NCBI GenBank assembly: GCA_003577165.1
Contig: QEUM01000004.1
Span: 394,141 to 458,140 of the forward strand
Reading direction: 5' to 3'
Source of the DNA: Armatimonadota bacterium
Lineage (GTDB): Bacteria; Armatimonadota; Fimbriimonadia; Fimbriimonadales; ATM1
Length of the DNA stretch: 64,000 nucleotides
The notes beneath the pieces are model-generated. The model had not been told where the DNA came from. It was given only the letters and a program-made list of their open reading frames with translations, and ran no database searches. Shown one piece after another: positions 9,230 to 18,461 of this stretch (position 1 is its first letter; each line of letters starts with the position of its first letter). Position numbers and translations under genes: made by a program.

Positions 9230-9781
9230 ATGCGAACGAAATGGACGTCCGGGGCCTTGATTGCCCTCTGCGCTTTTGCTGCGACCACGGGCGCTGCACA
9301 AGACGGTTCGGCGCGAATCCCGATCGGCGTCGATGTCGGAATCTTCTATCCTCAGAACGAAACGGTCAAGGACACGTTTGATGACCAGTGGTTCCGAGTC
9401 GGCATCACGCCCCTCGGATTCCAAAGACCGGAACAGTGGAAGTTCACCTTCGACATCGCTTATCTGCGGAACTCGACCTCTCTGGGTCGCGCAACTCTGA
9501 TGCCGATCACCTTCGGCATCACTCGGTCTTTTGGCACATCGTCGGACGTCCGACCGTACGTCGCGCTGAGGGTGGGGCCTTATTTCGGAGATGTGTTCTC
9601 GCCTCCGCTGGGCATCGACGAGAACAAAATCGGATTTGACGCGAATGCAGCACTGGGGCTCACTTTCGGCAACACCTTTTATGTGGAAGCGCGATACGAT
9701 GTCTTCAGCGACTTTGAGGGGCTTGATTTCAGCGGCTTCTTCCTGTCGGCAGGCGTAAGACTCTTCGAGATTCGCATCTAA
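9230..9781 (+). CDS. Secreted outer-membrane beta-barrel-like protein
   Basis: The 183-residue protein has a clear signal peptide ([20 protein letters not shown], cleavage probably after GAA). It continues as alternating hydrophobic strands with aromatic girdles ([22 protein letters not shown]..., [11 protein letters not shown]) and ends in phenylalanine-containing strands ([14 protein letters not shown]), typical of small outer-membrane beta-barrels. A longer in-frame reading extends upstream over dut; the signal peptide decides for ATG 9230. CAAAAT ends 5 nt before this ATG, resembling other leaderless promoters in this window. Function is unknown. Confidence 0.75.
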   Translation: MRTKWTSGALIALCAFAATTGAAQDGSARIPIGVDVGIFYPQNETVKDTFDDQWFRVGITPLGFQRPEQWKFTFDIAYLRNSTSLGRATLMPITFGITRSFGTSSDVRPYVALRVGPYFGDVFSPPLGIDENKIGFDANAALGLTFGNTFYVEARYDVFSDFEGLDFSGFFLSAGVRLFEIRI

Positions 9782-9791
9782 CACGGACTGA

Positions 9792-11057
9792 ATGCCACGA
9801 GGACCGGTCGAGACCAAACCGCCCGCAGAGCGGGCCGTCATGGTTCTCGTCAATCCGAATGCCGAAGACGACGAGTACGCTGAAGAGGAACTAACTTCTC
9901 TCTGTGAAGCGGCCGGCGTGGAGCCGGTGGCCGTCGTCCGCCAAAGGGTTGACCACCCGACGACCGCTACGTACATCGGTCGAGGAAAAGTGGAAGACGT
10001 CCTTGCCGCAGTCAAGGACGAAAGAGCCGACATCGCTCTCTTCGATTGCGAACTCTCGGCAATTCAGCAGCGAAACCTATCGGACGAACTTCGCGTCAAA
10101 GTCTTAGACAGGACGCAACTCATTCTCGACATCTTCGCGCACCGCGCCCACACTCGAGAGGGCATCGTCCAAGTCGAACTTGCGCAATACACCTACTTGC
10201 TGCCGCGCATCACGTCTTTCTACACGAAGTTCGAGCGACAGAAAGGCGGCATCGGAATGCGAGGGCCAGGCGAGCAGCAACTGGAGTCGGATCGTCGTCG
10301 CATCCGGGACAGAATCACCGCACTTCGCGACGAGTTAGAGCACATCCGATCGGCCCGCGAACGGCAGAGGAAGGGCCGCCGAAAACACCCGTTCCCATTT
10401 GCCACGATCGTTGGATACACGAGCGCAGGCAAGAGCACGCTGATGAACCGACTCGCCGGAAGCGAACTGTTCGCCGATCCGATGCTGTTCGCAACGCTCG
10501 ACCCGACCACGCGCAAGGTCGATCTTCCGGACGGCTACTCGCTTTTCGTAACGGATACCGTCGGATTTGTCCGAAACCTTCCAACAAAACTCGTCGCGGC
10601 CTTCCGGGCCACATTAGAAGAGGTCACGGACGCCGACTTCTTGATTCACGTCATCGACGTCAGTCACCACAGTTGGAGAACTCAGCGAGATGCCGTCATG
10701 GAAACGTTGGAGTCTCTCGGCGCAGAGAAGAAGCCGATTCTGTCTGTCTTCAACAAGATCGATCGCCTTCATGACACTCAAGAACTGAGGCAGGCTGTCG
10801 CAGACACGCCCGATTCCGTGGACGTGTCCGCCCTCACGGGCAAGGGAATAGACGATCTGATTCAAGCGCTGACCAAAATGATCCGCTCGCTTCTCCACCC
10901 GATCGAAGCGGTCATCCCCTATGCACAAAGCGGGCTCCTGCAAGAATGCTATGACTATGGACGCGTGCTGTCGATCGAGCACTTAGAGGACGGAATCCAC
11001 GTTCGCGCGGAAGTGACCTCGGAGATGCACGCGCGATTGTCGAGTCTCGCAAAGTGA
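9792..11057 (+). CDS. hflX: GTPase HflX
   Basis: HflX is a GTPase that binds the large ribosomal subunit and splits or rescues stalled ribosomes, notably after heat stress. The 421-residue protein has the N-terminal HflX domain with YIGRGKVEDV and RTQLILDIFA. The glycine-rich GGIGMRGPGEQQLESDRR linker follows, then the G domain with GYTSAGKSTL (P-loop), FATLDPTTRK, DTVGFVRNLP and NKID. Length and order are normal. It overlaps prmC by 4 nt (GTGA), so the two are coupled. Confidence 0.96.
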   Translation: MPRGPVETKPPAERAVMVLVNPNAEDDEYAEEELTSLCEAAGVEPVAVVRQRVDHPTTATYIGRGKVEDVLAAVKDERADIALFDCELSAIQQRNLSDELRVKVLDRTQLILDIFAHRAHTREGIVQVELAQYTYLLPRITSFYTKFERQKGGIGMRGPGEQQLESDRRRIRDRITALRDELEHIRSARERQRKGRRKHPFPFATIVGYTSAGKSTLMNRLAGSELFADPMLFATLDPTTRKVDLPDGYSLFVTDTVGFVRNLPTKLVAAFRATLEEVTDADFLIHVIDVSHHSWRTQRDAVMETLESLGAEKKPILSVFNKIDRLHDTQELRQAVADTPDSVDVSALTGKGIDDLIQALTKMIRSLLHPIEAVIPYAQSGLLQECYDYGRVLSIEHLEDGIHVRAEVTSEMHARLSSLAK

Positions 11058-11872
11058 CGGCGGCCGAGTGGCTCCACCAGTTGGAAAGCGCGTTCACCGA
11101 CGCGCATCTGGACTCGCCTCGGCTCGAAGCTGAAATGCTGGTCGCGCACGTGCTCGGCGTGTCGCGCGAGTGGCTCGTCGCTCATCCCGAAGCGATGCCG
11201 CCCAGACTCGCAGTCGCGGCCCTCGCCGAAAGGCGCCTCCGCGGGGAGCCGATGGCGTACGTTCTTGGTAAGAAAGAGTTCTTCGGTCGGGAATTCGTAG
11301 TGCGACCGGGGGTGCTCATTCCCAGGCCGGAAACGGAAATTCTCGTCGAGTGCGCCCTAAGCCGCCTGCCCGAGAGCTCTCGCGTCGCCGACGTTGGGAC
11401 CGGCTCTGGAGTGATCGGAGTGACGCTGGCCCTCGAACGGAGCGACCTGCGAGTGACTCTCAGCGACGTGAGCGCGGCAGCTCTCAAGATTGCTAAGGAG
11501 AACGCCGAACGCCACTCAGCAATCGTCTCATTCCATCAAGGTGACCTTCTCGAGGGGTTTCAGGATGGGAGTCTCGACGCGATAGTCGCCAACCTCCCTT
11601 ATGTCGATCCGTCCGATCCACTGCTCGATGTCGGAGTCAAGACGTGGGAGCCCTCCGTCGCTCTGTTCGCAGAGGGGGGGGTGAAGGTCATCGAGCGTTT
11701 GGTCGCACAGTCCGTGAAGGTTCTCACAACGCCGGGACTGCTAATCCTGGAGTTCGGTCACGGCCAGGCGATCAGCATCGAGTTGATTCTGACGAAAAAC
11801 GGGTACGGCGTAGAAATCGAAAGCGACCTCGCGGGGATTCCGCGGGTCGCCGTCGGGACTCGTTCAGGCTAA
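11054..11872 (+). CDS. prmC: Peptide chain release factor N5-glutamine methyltransferase
   Basis: PrmC methylates the glutamine of the GGQ motif in RF1 and RF2 using SAM. The 272-residue protein has the helical N-terminal domain, PRPETEILVE, the SAM motif VADVGTGSGVIGVTLA near residue 110 and the catalytic tetrapeptide near residue 180. That tetrapeptide reads NLPY (VANLPYVDPS) rather than the usual NPPY; other lineages also show this substitution. The GTG start overlaps the hflX stop. prfA is not adjacent. Confidence 0.92.
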   Translation: MTAAEWLHQLESAFTDAHLDSPRLEAEMLVAHVLGVSREWLVAHPEAMPPRLAVAALAERRLRGEPMAYVLGKKEFFGREFVVRPGVLIPRPETEILVECALSRLPESSRVADVGTGSGVIGVTLALERSDLRVTLSDVSAAALKIAKENAERHSAIVSFHQGDLLEGFQDGSLDAIVANLPYVDPSDPLLDVGVKTWEPSVALFAEGGVKVIERLVAQSVKVLTTPGLLILEFGHGQAISIELILTKNGYGVEIESDLAGIPRVAVGTRSG

Positions 11873-11885
11873 ACCTGAGACCGCG

Positions 11886-12380
11886 CTATTCCTCTGCCCA
11901 GTGAACCTGGTCGTCGCCGTGCAGCGCCTGGAAATAGTTGAGTTGCGCGTCGTGATACCACATGTGACCCGCGCATACGTTTGCCATGGCATAACCGGGC
12001 AGTTCCGCTCCCCACGGCGCCAGCATGGTCTCGCAAAGTCGTTCATGAGAAGCGCTCTCGATCGCCTGGGCGAGAGCTTCGGCGCTCGCCTGCACGATTT
12101 CGCGGCTGGTCGTGGGATCGGTCAGTTCGGCCTTCATGGCTTCCTTAACTTCTGGGGTTGCCGTTCTCGCCTCCTCGCCTCGCAACGTTGCCGCCGCCAG
12201 CCGATTGTAGGCCACGACTTCAGCCGTGATATCCTGAATCGGCCGCGCCTTCCCTCCGGGAGAAACCTTGAACTTGTCCTCCGGGATGTGTCTGAGGTCC
12301 TTCGAGAACATTACGCCAACGCGCCGTGCCCAAAACGCGAGGTGCGCCTTTGTGTCGAATCCTGTGGTTGTTTGACTCAT
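11886..12380 (-). CDS. DinB-like four-helix bundle protein
   Basis: The 164-residue protein resembles the DinB/YfiT superfamily of four-helix bundles, which bind a divalent metal with three histidines and are often thiol transferases. Matching features are the helix around ITAEVVAYNRLAAATL and the C-terminal GHMWYHDAQLNYFQALHGD, whose two histidines fit the second metal-site helix. The third ligand is less certain. A good AGAAGGAGAAACG ribosome site precedes ATG 12380. It is convergent with prmC with a 13-nt gap. Substrate unknown. Confidence 0.65.
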   Translation of the reverse strand: MSQTTTGFDTKAHLAFWARRVGVMFSKDLRHIPEDKFKVSPGGKARPIQDITAEVVAYNRLAAATLRGEEARTATPEVKEAMKAELTDPTTSREIVQASAEALAQAIESASHERLCETMLAPWGAELPGYAMANVCAGHMWYHDAQLNYFQALHGDDQVHWAEE

Positions 12381-12438
12381 CGTTTCTCCTTCTCGATTCG
12401 AAAGTTGGAGGCCTCATGTGGCCCGCCTGGAGAACAGT

Positions 12439-12960
12439 TTATCTCGAACGCCTGCGTTCGAGCGCGGTGCGGGCGGAGAGCCCAACGATGGCGGCCAGAG
12501 TCACGGCGAACACATACATCACAACATACAGAATCGCCGTGGTCGCTGCGAACTCGGCAGGCTCCATCCCCTGCACCCCTGGCACGCCGAGAGCCTTGTC
12601 TCTCAGCCGAAGTCCGAGGAACAGCGCGGACGGAAGCATCCCCCCGACGCTGCCGCAGAAGCCTGCGATCCCGCCGGCGAGTCCGGCGATCATGCCGACA
12701 GTGCCCGACATCAGTGTGAACACGATCATCCACTTGGACAGATCGTCTGTCGTGCGCACGTCAATCGCGCTGTAGATCGCGACAACGGGAACGCACGCAA
12801 GGAGCGCAGCGGCGGACGCCGTGAAGAAACCGACCATCATCATGCCCTCGAGGTCCCGCGGCTTCCTCTTCGCGGACTCGCGAACCTCGTCCGTTGGCAG
12901 CAGTGGCGGCGCAGACTCTCGCTGCTTCGGGTCTTCGTCCACGAGCCGATTATGCGGCAC
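12439..12960 (-). CDS. Uncharacterised membrane protein
   Basis: This 173-residue protein has a charged N-terminal 35 residues followed by about four membrane segments (MMMVGFFTASAAALLACVPV; WMIVFTLMSGTVGMIAGLAG; the glycine-rich IAGFCGSVGGMLPSALFLG; AILYVVMYVFAVTLAAIVG) and a basic tail. No family is recognised. The start is a GTG at 12960, only 9 nt past the terminator of the upstream protease gene; a second in-frame GTG codes for residue 7 and could be used instead. No ribosome site is obvious. Confidence 0.6.
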   Translation of the reverse strand: MPHNRLVDEDPKQRESAPPLLPTDEVRESAKRKPRDLEGMMMVGFFTASAAALLACVPVVAIYSAIDVRTTDDLSKWMIVFTLMSGTVGMIAGLAGGIAGFCGSVGGMLPSALFLGLRLRDKALGVPGVQGMEPAEFAATTAILYVVMYVFAVTLAAIVGLSARTALERRRSR

Positions 12961-12969
12961 TTTAAGAAG

Positions 12970-13002
12970 AAATACCCGGCGGGTTTCCCACGCCGGGTAT
13001 TT
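12970..13002 (-). terminator. Rho-independent terminator of the metalloprotease gene
   Basis: A perfect 12-bp stem (12970-12981 with 12991-13002) and a 9-nt loop are followed on the minus strand by CTTCTTAAAG. It lies 17 nt past the protease stop. Confidence 0.8.
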
Positions 13003-13018
13003 CGCTCCAATCCCGTGG

Positions 13019-15235
13019 CTACGGTGTCACGGTGAGTGGCGCCGACCGCGTTATGAACCGAGACGCCCGGATGGATACCAACCGAGTCGCCGTCACGGTG
13101 TACGTCGTGATCGGAACGACGATCTGCTGATCGCCGGGCTGGACCGTCACGGACATGGGAACGGACGCGACGGATGTGTTCGACGAAGACATCGTCACGA
13201 CGGTTCCGCCAGCCGGAGCCGGACCGCTCAGGATGACGATCGCCGTTGATGGCGATCCTCCCTGAACTTTCGATGGGTTGAGTTTGATCCCCTCGACGAC
13301 GGGTGTCGCTACGTACAGCGTCGCGAACTTGAGCACTCCGTTGAATGTCGCGAAGATCTTCACGGATTCCGTCGCCTGCGTGGGCGTCGTGGTGATCGTA
13401 AACGTCGCAGATGTCTCACCTTCGTTCACGGTCACCGACGGCGGCACCTGTGCCCGCCACGGCTTCTGGCTGCTCAGCGATACCGAAGATCCGCCGAACG
13501 CTGCAGGGCCGTTAAGTGTCACGCGACCCGTGGCCGTTCGACCACCAGTCACCGTGCCGGGATCAACCGTGACTCCGGTCACCGCCAGCGGGATGATCGT
13601 GATCTCGACCGAATCCTCGATGCTGTCGAGTTCGACTGTGATCGTGACTTCAGTTACGTTCACGACATTCGCGGTGTAGATCCAGAACGGCGCAGACATC
13701 TCGCCTTCTGGAACGAGAACAGTCGCCGGCACCGATGCAGAACTCGGATCGGATGAGGAGACGCTCACCAATTCACCGTCTTTGCCGGCCGGTCGGTTGA
13801 GTTGGACAGTCCCCTGAATTCGGGTTCCGCCCGTCACCACCGTCGGATCCGCGGTCACCGAGACCAGGGGGCCGAAGGAGACCAGGATGTAGAGGTCGTC
13901 TCCGATCGTGTAGAGCGGCTTGATGCTCAACTCCGTGTAAGGATCGGTCCACACCTCGCCTGGCCGCAGAGCTCCGTTGCGCACGTCGCCGTCAGCGTAG
14001 GTGAAGTCGACGAGATTGCTTCCAGTGATGTTGTTCTGTCTCCACTCGTAATGGCAGAGCGCAGCGCCGAAGTTATATCCGCCGTAGTAATTCAGATTCG
14101 CGTCGTAGCCCTGCGGCAGCCTCTGGTGGAAATAGAGCCACTCATCCTGGTTGGTGCTCGCCGCGTGACCCCGGAATACTTTCAGCACTTTCGGTACGAA
14201 AGAGTTCGTCAGGTAGCCATCCACGACGTAGACGCCGCTTGTCGTTACAGTTTTTACGTTGTTCGTATTGAACCAGTTGAGCGCGATTTTCTGTGGAGGG
14301 GAATAACTGCCCCAGTTCCACGCGCCCATCGAACTGAACGCGTCTCCGTACTCAGTGACCGAAGCGCCCGCGCCGTTGGTGTTGAACGGCCCGATCGGCT
14401 CCCCTGGGAACGCAACGGAGTGGGCGTGCAGTAGGCCATGGTTGTGCCCACCTTCGTGCGTCGTGAGTTGAATCGCGAGGGTGAGCGAGTTGTAGTACTC
14501 TGAACGGCCCCACGAACTCGAATGATAGAAAGGTCCATCATCCGTATTCGTCGTGAATTTGCCAAGCGTGCCGAGGCCGCCCCAGCCGCATCCGCCGCCG
14601 TCCGGAACCAAGATGTACAGGCGGTCAAACTGCGAAAAGTCCACATCGGGGTCCGCCGCTTGAATGGCGAGATCATGCCATGTCCACGGGTCACAACCCA
14701 CGTTGACAGGCAGCGTGTACCAACCGTGCACTTCGCCTGTGATCCACATCTTGTTGAACGATGCCTGGCGCCACCAGACATCGGAAGAGTCGTTGGGATC
14801 GAAAAACGTCGAATAGACTTGAGAAACACTCACGTTCTCAGTCGTGTTGTCCTGGAAGTTGCAGAGCAACACGATCCACCTCTGCTCACCCGTCGAAGGG
14901 TTGCCAGGTCCGTCGTTTCCCATATTCGTGAGCGTTCTCACATAAAGGTCGTTGCCCTGCACTCGACCGCTGACGCGAACTTCGTCTCCGGTCGTCGGCT
15001 TCTGCATGCCAGGCGGAAGGTGAATTCGGTACCTCTTCCCTGACTCCGCCATAAGGTAGTCAGCGATCTCTTCGCTTGCGCCCTGTCCGAAAGTGCAGAC
15101 TACGACGCTGGTGAATTGACCGGAAAGGGCGACTTGTCCGCCGGATGACGGCTGGCCAAATGCGCTGACAAAAATAAGCGACAACAACAGTGTCGCAGCG
15201 AGCGTGAGCGCCGCTCGGGCGCGTCCAAATTTCAT
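13019..15235 (-). CDS. Secreted zinc metalloprotease with Ig-like repeats
   Basis: The 738-residue protein has a signal peptide (RARAALTLAATLLLSLIFVSA, ending near AFG). A catalytic region carries the metzincin-type zinc site HEGGHNHGLLH at 260-270, where three histidines bind zinc and E261 is the general base. After about residue 475 come at least three similar beta-sandwich repeats of ~90 residues, each starting near VTADPTVVTGG, VTVDPGTVTGG or IKLNPSKVQGG. The repeats probably mediate surface or substrate binding. ATG 15235 follows a strong AGGAGG; a GTG four codons earlier overlaps that site and is rejected. Exported, likely for protein degradation outside the cell; substrate unknown. Confidence 0.85.
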   Translation of the reverse strand: MKFGRARAALTLAATLLLSLIFVSAFGQPSSGGQVALSGQFTSVVVCTFGQGASEEIADYLMAESGKRYRIHLPPGMQKPTTGDEVRVSGRVQGNDLYVRTLTNMGNDGPGNPSTGEQRWIVLLCNFQDNTTENVSVSQVYSTFFDPNDSSDVWWRQASFNKMWITGEVHGWYTLPVNVGCDPWTWHDLAIQAADPDVDFSQFDRLYILVPDGGGCGWGGLGTLGKFTTNTDDGPFYHSSSWGRSEYYNSLTLAIQLTTHEGGHNHGLLHAHSVAFPGEPIGPFNTNGAGASVTEYGDAFSSMGAWNWGSYSPPQKIALNWFNTNNVKTVTTSGVYVVDGYLTNSFVPKVLKVFRGHAASTNQDEWLYFHQRLPQGYDANLNYYGGYNFGAALCHYEWRQNNITGSNLVDFTYADGDVRNGALRPGEVWTDPYTELSIKPLYTIGDDLYILVSFGPLVSVTADPTVVTGGTRIQGTVQLNRPAGKDGELVSVSSSDPSSASVPATVLVPEGEMSAPFWIYTANVVNVTEVTITVELDSIEDSVEITIIPLAVTGVTVDPGTVTGGRTATGRVTLNGPAAFGGSSVSLSSQKPWRAQVPPSVTVNEGETSATFTITTTPTQATESVKIFATFNGVLKFATLYVATPVVEGIKLNPSKVQGGSPSTAIVILSGPAPAGGTVVTMSSSNTSVASVPMSVTVQPGDQQIVVPITTYTVTATRLVSIRASRFITRSAPLTVTP

Positions 15236-15560
15236 GTGCTTACGCACCTCCTCTCATCCGAAATGTCTCAAGGAGGGCGTCGGCGATCGGGCCGCCGCCC
15301 TTTGCCCGGAAGCCAAGAGACTCAATCGAAAGACATCTTATCCCATCGAGGGCGTTCGCATCGTTCTGGCTCTCCGGCCGGCCGCAGGTATACTCAGTCC
15401 GGCGCCGGGAGAGGACTCCCGGCTGTTCCCGATGTCGAGACGACCCACCTCTCCAGCCGGAATGCGAGCCCTCGAACGCACCGCCCCGGCGGCAGTACTC
15501 GGAGCAGCCGGCCTCATTCGAGATATCGAATCCCTGAGCCCTGAGGAGGACCCACAATCC

Positions 15561-16982
15561 ATGTCCAATGGAAAATTCGATGCTGATGTTGCGGTTATCG
15601 GCGCAGGCCCCGGAGGATACGTTGCAGCCATCAAGGCTGCTCAACTCGGCGCCTCTGTAGTTTGTATCGAAAAGGCGTACCTCGGCGGCACCTGCCTCAA
15701 CGTCGGGTGCATCCCATCCAAAGTTTGGATCTCATCGGTCGAGAGACTTCAGCACGTTCGCCACGCAGAACAGTTGGGCGTGAAGGTGACCGGAAGCGTC
15801 GAGCCAGACTTCGCTGCGATGAACGCCCGCGTCGAAAAGATCGTATCCACGCAGCGTGGCGGCGTCGGGATGCTGTTCAAGAAGAACAACGTCAAGCACA
15901 TCGAAGGCACCGCCTCTTTCGTGGATGCAAACACGATTCAAGTAGTCAAAGACGGACAGAAACAAACTCTGAGAGCGAAGTGCACGATTATCGCCGGTGG
16001 TTCGAGTGTAATGGATTTGAAGATCCCAGGACTCGAAGGCGGAGCCGAGGCAAACGTTTGGACGAGCGACGATGCGGTCTTTCCGAAATTCATCCCGAAG
16101 AGCGTTCTCGTGATCGGAGGTGGCGCAGTCGGATGCGAATTCGGATATGTGCTGAACGGGCTGGGATCGAAGACGACCGTCGTCGAAATGATGACGTCCC
16201 TCATCCCGATGTTCGACGAGGATTTGGGCGCAGAACTTCAGCGGGCCTTCAAGAAGCAAGGCATCGAGGTTCTCACTGGCGCAATGGTCGAAAAGGCTGA
16301 GAAGACGAAAGCCGGATGGAAATGCCACGTTAAAACGCCGTCGGGCGTTCAGACGATTGAAGCCGAAGTCGTTCTCGTCGGCGTAGGCCGCAAGGCAAAC
16401 GTCGAAGGGCTCAACCTGGACAAAATCGGCGTCAAACAGCACAAGCGCGGCATCGAAGTGGTCAATAACAAGATGCAAACGCACGTTCCGAACATTTACG
16501 CAGTCGGCGACGTCATCGGAAAGATCCAACTCGCCCACGTTGCCAGCATGGAAGGAATCGTCGCCGCCCACAACGCCGTTCTCAACGACGGAAAAGAGAT
16601 GGACTACAAGTCTGTGCCGAACTGCGTGTACACGGTTCCGGAGGTTGCAAGCGTCGGGCTGACGGAGAGCGAGGCGAAGTCACAGGGCCACGATGTTACG
16701 ATCGGCAAATACAATTTCCGCGCAAATGGCAAAGCCATGGCGATCGTGGAACAGGACGGATTCGCCAAAGTCGTTGCGGAGAAGAAGTACGGCGAGGTCC
16801 TGGGTGTTCACATCATCGGCCCGCACGCAACCGACCTCATCCACGAGGGGGTTGCCGCGATCAAACTCGAAGCGACTCTGGATTACATGGTGGATACGAT
16901 CCACGCCCACCCGACTCTCGCGGAGCCGCTGCTGGAGGCATTCGAAGCGGCAGCGCACGGAAAGAGCATCCACACGCTGTAG
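15561..16982 (+). CDS. lpdA: Dihydrolipoyl dehydrogenase
   Basis: The E3 flavoenzyme reoxidises dihydrolipoyl groups of 2-oxoacid dehydrogenase or glycine cleavage complexes with NAD+. The 473-residue protein has the FAD-binding VIGAGPGGYVAAIKAAQLG (12-30), the redox disulfide C45/C50 in GGTCLNVGCIPSK, the NAD-binding VIGGGAVGCEFGYV and the C-terminal catalytic pair HAHPTLAE of the partner subunit. Start ATG 15561 follows GAGGAGGA by 10 nt. An upstream extension of the frame lacks family similarity and is rejected. No E1 or E2 gene is nearby. Confidence 0.95.
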   Translation: MSNGKFDADVAVIGAGPGGYVAAIKAAQLGASVVCIEKAYLGGTCLNVGCIPSKVWISSVERLQHVRHAEQLGVKVTGSVEPDFAAMNARVEKIVSTQRGGVGMLFKKNNVKHIEGTASFVDANTIQVVKDGQKQTLRAKCTIIAGGSSVMDLKIPGLEGGAEANVWTSDDAVFPKFIPKSVLVIGGGAVGCEFGYVLNGLGSKTTVVEMMTSLIPMFDEDLGAELQRAFKKQGIEVLTGAMVEKAEKTKAGWKCHVKTPSGVQTIEAEVVLVGVGRKANVEGLNLDKIGVKQHKRGIEVVNNKMQTHVPNIYAVGDVIGKIQLAHVASMEGIVAAHNAVLNDGKEMDYKSVPNCVYTVPEVASVGLTESEAKSQGHDVTIGKYNFRANGKAMAIVEQDGFAKVVAEKKYGEVLGVHIIGPHATDLIHEGVAAIKLEATLDYMVDTIHAHPTLAEPLLEAFEAAAHGKSIHTL

Positions 16983-17078
16983 CCGGGAATTGCCTCACGA
17001 CGAGATTCCCGCCTGACGGAATCCAGACGGATCAGGCGACCGCGCGACCGCGTCGCCCATTGGTGCGCCGGTACGAAC

Positions 17079-18461
17079 TTAGCCGAGCCCCAACAGCCGC
17101 GCAGTCTGGGCAACGATGAAACACACGGCGAAAGCAATCACCAGAGGTAAGAACGTGGCGAGCGCCGTCCATCGCTTGCTCCCGGTCTCCTTGAAGATCG
17201 TCCAAATCGTGGTCGAGCACGGGTTGTGCAACAGAGAGAACAGCATGAGCGAGACTGCGGTTAGAGTCGTCCAACCGTGCTCGTAGATCAGCAGGTGGCG
17301 CAATTGGGTCATGTCGTCAATCTCGATCATTCGATCCACGTTCATGTACGCCATTAGCATCGTCGGCACGACGATCTCGTTCGCGGGAATCGCCACGATG
17401 TACGCAAGTAAGATCACGCCATCGAGCCCGATCGCTCGACCGAGCGGATCTAGGAACCCAACGATGTGAGCCATGATCGTCGCGTCACCGATGGAGATGT
17501 TCGCGATGATCCAGGCGACAGCCCCACAAGGAATCGCCCACACGACGGCCCTCCACAACACGAAGATCGTGCGGTCAATGAGCGAAGTGTAGAGAACTCT
17601 CAAGAGTTGCGGTTTTCGATACGGAGGCAGTTCCAGCGAAAACGCCGACGGAACTCCCTTGAGGACCGTCCGGCTGAGCAACGCGCTTACCACGAGGGTG
17701 ACAAGGATCCCAAAGAGCACGAGCCCCACGAGTGAAGACGCTGCGACGACGGAACCGACGCTCGGCGGAAACGCGGCGGCCACAAACACCGTCGCCAACA
17801 TGATGAGCGTCGGCCACCGCCCGTTGCACGGCACGAAGTTGTTCGTGATGATCGCGATGAGGCGCTCCCTCGGCGAATCGATGATGCGCGTGGCAATGAC
17901 GCCTGCCGCGTTGCATCCGAAGCCCATGCTCATGCTCAACGCCTGCTTCCCGTGCGCGCCGGCCTTCTTGAACAGCCTGTCCATGTTGAAGGCCACTCGC
18001 GGAAGGTAGCCGAGGTCTTCCAAAAGCGTAAACGTGGGGAAGAAGATCGCCATCGGGGGCAGCATCACGGAGACGACCCAAGCGAGCGACCGGTAGACGC
18101 CGTGCACGAGCAGCCCTTCGAGCCATGCGGGAGCCGACACGGCCTGGAACGCATAGGCGAGTTGATCTTCGATCCAAAACAGCCCGCTGGCCAGCATTTG
18201 CGACGGCACGTTGGCCCCTTCGATGGTGACCCAGAACACGCCCGCAAGCAGGGCCAGCATGATGGGAAAGCCCCAGAGTTTCGAAGTCAAGATGCGATCG
18301 AGCCGCATCTCCAGGCGGTTCCGTGAATCGGTGCCCGAAACACACGCGCCCGCGATCTTCGACGCGGTTTCGTAGACGTCCTTCGTAAGACTTTCGTGAA
18401 CGCCACCGACGTCCTTGCGCAGTTCAGCGGCGCGACGGAGGAGCAATTCAGCAGAACTCAT
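17079..18461 (-). CDS. feoB: FeoB membrane (Gate/nucleoside-recognition) subunit of a split FeoB
   Basis: This 460-residue protein corresponds to the transmembrane part of FeoB, the ferrous iron (or manganese) permease of the inner membrane. It carries the two Gate domains, with characteristic segments TLLEDLGYLPRVAF, KQALSMSMGFGCNAAGV, TNNFVPCNGRWPTLI and, near the end, EHGWTTLTAVSLMLFSLLHNPCSTTIW. The cytoplasmic G domain is a separate protein encoded directly upstream; stop and start share ATGA. The halves are complete and in different frames. Transcription belongs to the mntR-feoA-feoB operon. Confidence 0.9.
   Translation of the reverse strand: MSSAELLLRRAAELRKDVGGVHESLTKDVYETASKIAGACVSGTDSRNRLEMRLDRILTSKLWGFPIMLALLAGVFWVTIEGANVPSQMLASGLFWIEDQLAYAFQAVSAPAWLEGLLVHGVYRSLAWVVSVMLPPMAIFFPTFTLLEDLGYLPRVAFNMDRLFKKAGAHGKQALSMSMGFGCNAAGVIATRIIDSPRERLIAIITNNFVPCNGRWPTLIMLATVFVAAAFPPSVGSVVAASSLVGLVLFGILVTLVVSALLSRTVLKGVPSAFSLELPPYRKPQLLRVLYTSLIDRTIFVLWRAVVWAIPCGAVAWIIANISIGDATIMAHIVGFLDPLGRAIGLDGVILLAYIVAIPANEIVVPTMLMAYMNVDRMIEIDDMTQLRHLLIYEHGWTTLTAVSLMLFSLLHNPCSTTIWTIFKETGSKRWTALATFLPLVIAFAVCFIVAQTARLLGLG

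Noticed and set aside
18458..18461. Frameshift in feoB
   Set aside because: The junction is an ATGA overlap and both proteins are complete at the domain border, as at the other junctions of this operon.
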